64,000 bases of DNA from Halodesulfurarchaeum formicicum. GTDB taxonomy: Archaea > Halobacteriota > Halobacteria > Halobacteriales > Halobacteriaceae. Below the pieces are notes generated by a model. The model was not told where the DNA came from. It ran no database searches and worked only from the letters and a program-made list of their open reading frames with translations. The position numbers were made by a program, and so were the translations under genes. The stretch is taken from NCBI RefSeq assembly GCF_001886955.1, contig NZ_CP016804.1, forward strand, positions 1,488,001 through 1,552,000, read 5' to 3'. This document shows, piece after piece, positions 62,984 through 64,000 of this stretch (position 1 is the first letter of the stretch; the number at the start of each line of letters is the position of its first letter).

Positions 62984-64000
62984 ATGAGTTCCCGCCAGTC
63001 GGGGCTCGCGTTGCTACTGTCGGTCCTGCTGATCGCCTCGGGAACGGTCGCGATGGCCGGGGTCGGCGCCGCTCAGACGGCAACGGCTGCCGGGACCGCC
63101 CAGGGGGAACCGGATCTCGACGTCCACCTGCCCCAGGACACCGTCATGCCCGGCGAGCGGTCCCAGATCGACCTCCAGATATCCAACGACGGAGAGATGG
63201 AATGGGGAACCGCGGAGTACCAGGAGATAGTAACCTCGGCCCGAAACGTTCGGGTCGACATGGAGGCCGAGGGCCCGCTCGAGGTGCAGGGCGGTGAAAT
63301 GGCCGTTGGAACGATTACGACGAACAAACCACGTGACGTGCCACTAACCCTCAAGGTGCCCGAAGGGACGGAGCCAGGAACCTACGAGATCGATGTCGAT
63401 CTCGAATACTCCTACACTGATATTGTCTGGATCGGCAGTACACGGGTCGATGAAGACACCGAACAGGTCACCCGAACCGTCGAAGTCGAGGTCGACGACG
63501 CGCCACGCTTCTCGATCGAGAACGCCACCACCGACGTTCGGATCGGCGACCGGGGGTCGATGGCCGTAACGCTTGCTAATACGGGATCACAGACGGCCGA
63601 GGACGTTCGGCTGGCACTGGAATCCGCAAGTGGGAAGTTCCTGTTCGGACAGGCCCAGGCCGACACGAGCCGTGTCGATACACTCAAGCCAGGCGAGAAC
63701 GCGACCCTCGAGTACGACGTGACCGTCCCGCCGGAGACGAGCCTTCGAGAGTTCTCGCTCGCTGGGACGGTCCAGTACACGGATCCGGACGGATTGCCCG
63801 GGGTCCACGAAGGATTATCCGTGGGTGTGAAACCGCTCCCCGAACAGACCTTCGATGTCGAAACCACCGAGTCGACACTTCGGATCGGTGAGGAGGGCGA
63901 ACTTCGAGGAACCGTGACCAACACGGGTCCGGAACCGGTCCAGGATGTCGTCGTCCAGTACGCCGAGGAGTCGACCACCTCGATCATCCCCGTCGAGACC
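62984..64000 (+). CDS. Secreted COG1361/CARDB-repeat protein, N-terminal 339 residues (continues past window)
   Basis: The frame stays open to the last base. Residues 9-32 form a signal peptide or anchor (LALLLSVLLIASGTVAMAG, then AQTATA). After it come beta-sandwich repeats of the NEW3/CARDB type: one around 40-165, a second beginning FSIENATTDVRIGDRGS and a third beginning FDVETTESTLRIGEEGE, each with the LxNTGxxxxxDV motif. Proteins of this kind are cell-surface or envelope components, often paired with RND-type transporters. Function is inferred from architecture only. Confidence 0.72.
   Translation, partial: MSSRQSGLALLLSVLLIASGTVAMAGVGAAQTATAAGTAQGEPDLDVHLPQDTVMPGERSQIDLQISNDGEMEWGTAEYQEIVTSARNVRVDMEAEGPLEVQGGEMAVGTITTNKPRDVPLTLKVPEGTEPGTYEIDVDLEYSYTDIVWIGSTRVDEDTEQVTRTVEVEVDDAPRFSIENATTDVRIGDRGSMAVTLANTGSQTAEDVRLALESASGKFLFGQAQADTSRVDTLKPGENATLEYDVTVPPETSLREFSLAGTVQYTDPDGLPGVHEGLSVGVKPLPEQTFDVETTESTLRIGEEGELRGTVTNTGPEPVQDVVVQYAEESTTSIIPVET

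Noticed and set aside
1-64000. CRISPR arrays, rRNA genes, transposases, inteins
   Set aside because: No regularly spaced repeats, rRNA segments, DDE/IS200-type proteins or intein blocks in the polymerase, ligase or other core genes were seen.

Overview
The window is chromosomal DNA of a haloarchaeon (class Halobacteria). The evidence is a high-GC sequence with very acidic predicted proteins, archaeal information-processing genes (split RNA polymerase genes, aEF-2, L15e, L37Ae, RIO2, a 20S proteasome), TATA-box promoters about 27 nt upstream of leaderless start codons, and haloarchaeal markers such as HTH_10 regulators, CdrS-FtsZ2 and the archaeal CoA pathway enzymes. No rRNA, CRISPR array, transposase or clear provirus was seen. 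Three tRNA genes are present: Ser(CGA), Tyr(GTA) and Asp(GTC).

Left part (1-16.9 kb) is housekeeping. It runs from a truncated aspartyl-tRNA synthetase through the two archaeal CoA-precursor enzymes (pantoate kinase, phosphopantothenate synthetase), a ThiN-type regulator with dCTP deaminase, Pth2, TruD, a CNNM/CBS membrane protein and a DUF2103 protein. Next come a compact L37Ae-RpoP-Pcc1 operon, a membrane HtrA protease, prefoldin beta with a DUF3194 protein, a DUF2070 membrane protein, the GMP synthase glutaminase subunit, an HNH-like protein, a DUF192 protein, a 2-isopropylmalate/citramalate synthase with an upstream mini-ORF, and an aldehyde dehydrogenase.

Middle part (16.9-37.8 kb) holds a secretion/pilus-type ATPase whose nucleotide-binding motifs are lost, its membrane partner, a MinD-like ATPase, PAC2 and OsmC proteins, and the cdrS-ftsZ2 cell-division operon behind several palindromes. 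It continues with the tRNA thiolase NcsA, an M29 aminopeptidase, a methyltransferase, endonuclease IV, RIO2 kinase, and then a set of DNA-related genes: a membrane-anchored HerA-like ATPase, a 4-TM protein, a membrane-anchored RmuC protein and ATP-dependent DNA ligase. A membrane protein with an Mrr-like head and ribosomal protein L15e follow.

The accessory highlight (37.9-48.4 kb) is a molybdopterin oxidoreductase operon: a 4x[4Fe-4S] subunit, an NrfD/PsrC-like membrane subunit, a Tat-exported catalytic subunit and a TorD-like chaperone, with overlapping or almost abutting coding regions. It is flanked on one side by a divergent HTH_10 (Bat/DmsR-like) regulator and on the other by a histidine-kinase-like protein. 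Both flanking proteins carry what looks like the same three-helix N-terminal membrane module. Nearby is an RnfC/PduS-like protein without Fe-S cysteines. Together these suggest an anaerobic respiratory system with its own sensing pair; the electron acceptor cannot be read from sequence alone (sulfur compound, tetrathionate, arsenate or S/N-oxides are candidates).

The right part (48.4-64 kb) is the conserved core: proteasome beta and alpha, aEF-2, S7, S12, NusA and RNA polymerase A'', A', B', B'', H, all on the minus strand. A duplicated 52-bp hairpin repeat separates nusA from rps12. tRNA-Asp is followed by tandem palindromic copies of its own 3' end, then a TetR regulator and a divergent secreted CARDB/COG1361-type protein cut by the window end.
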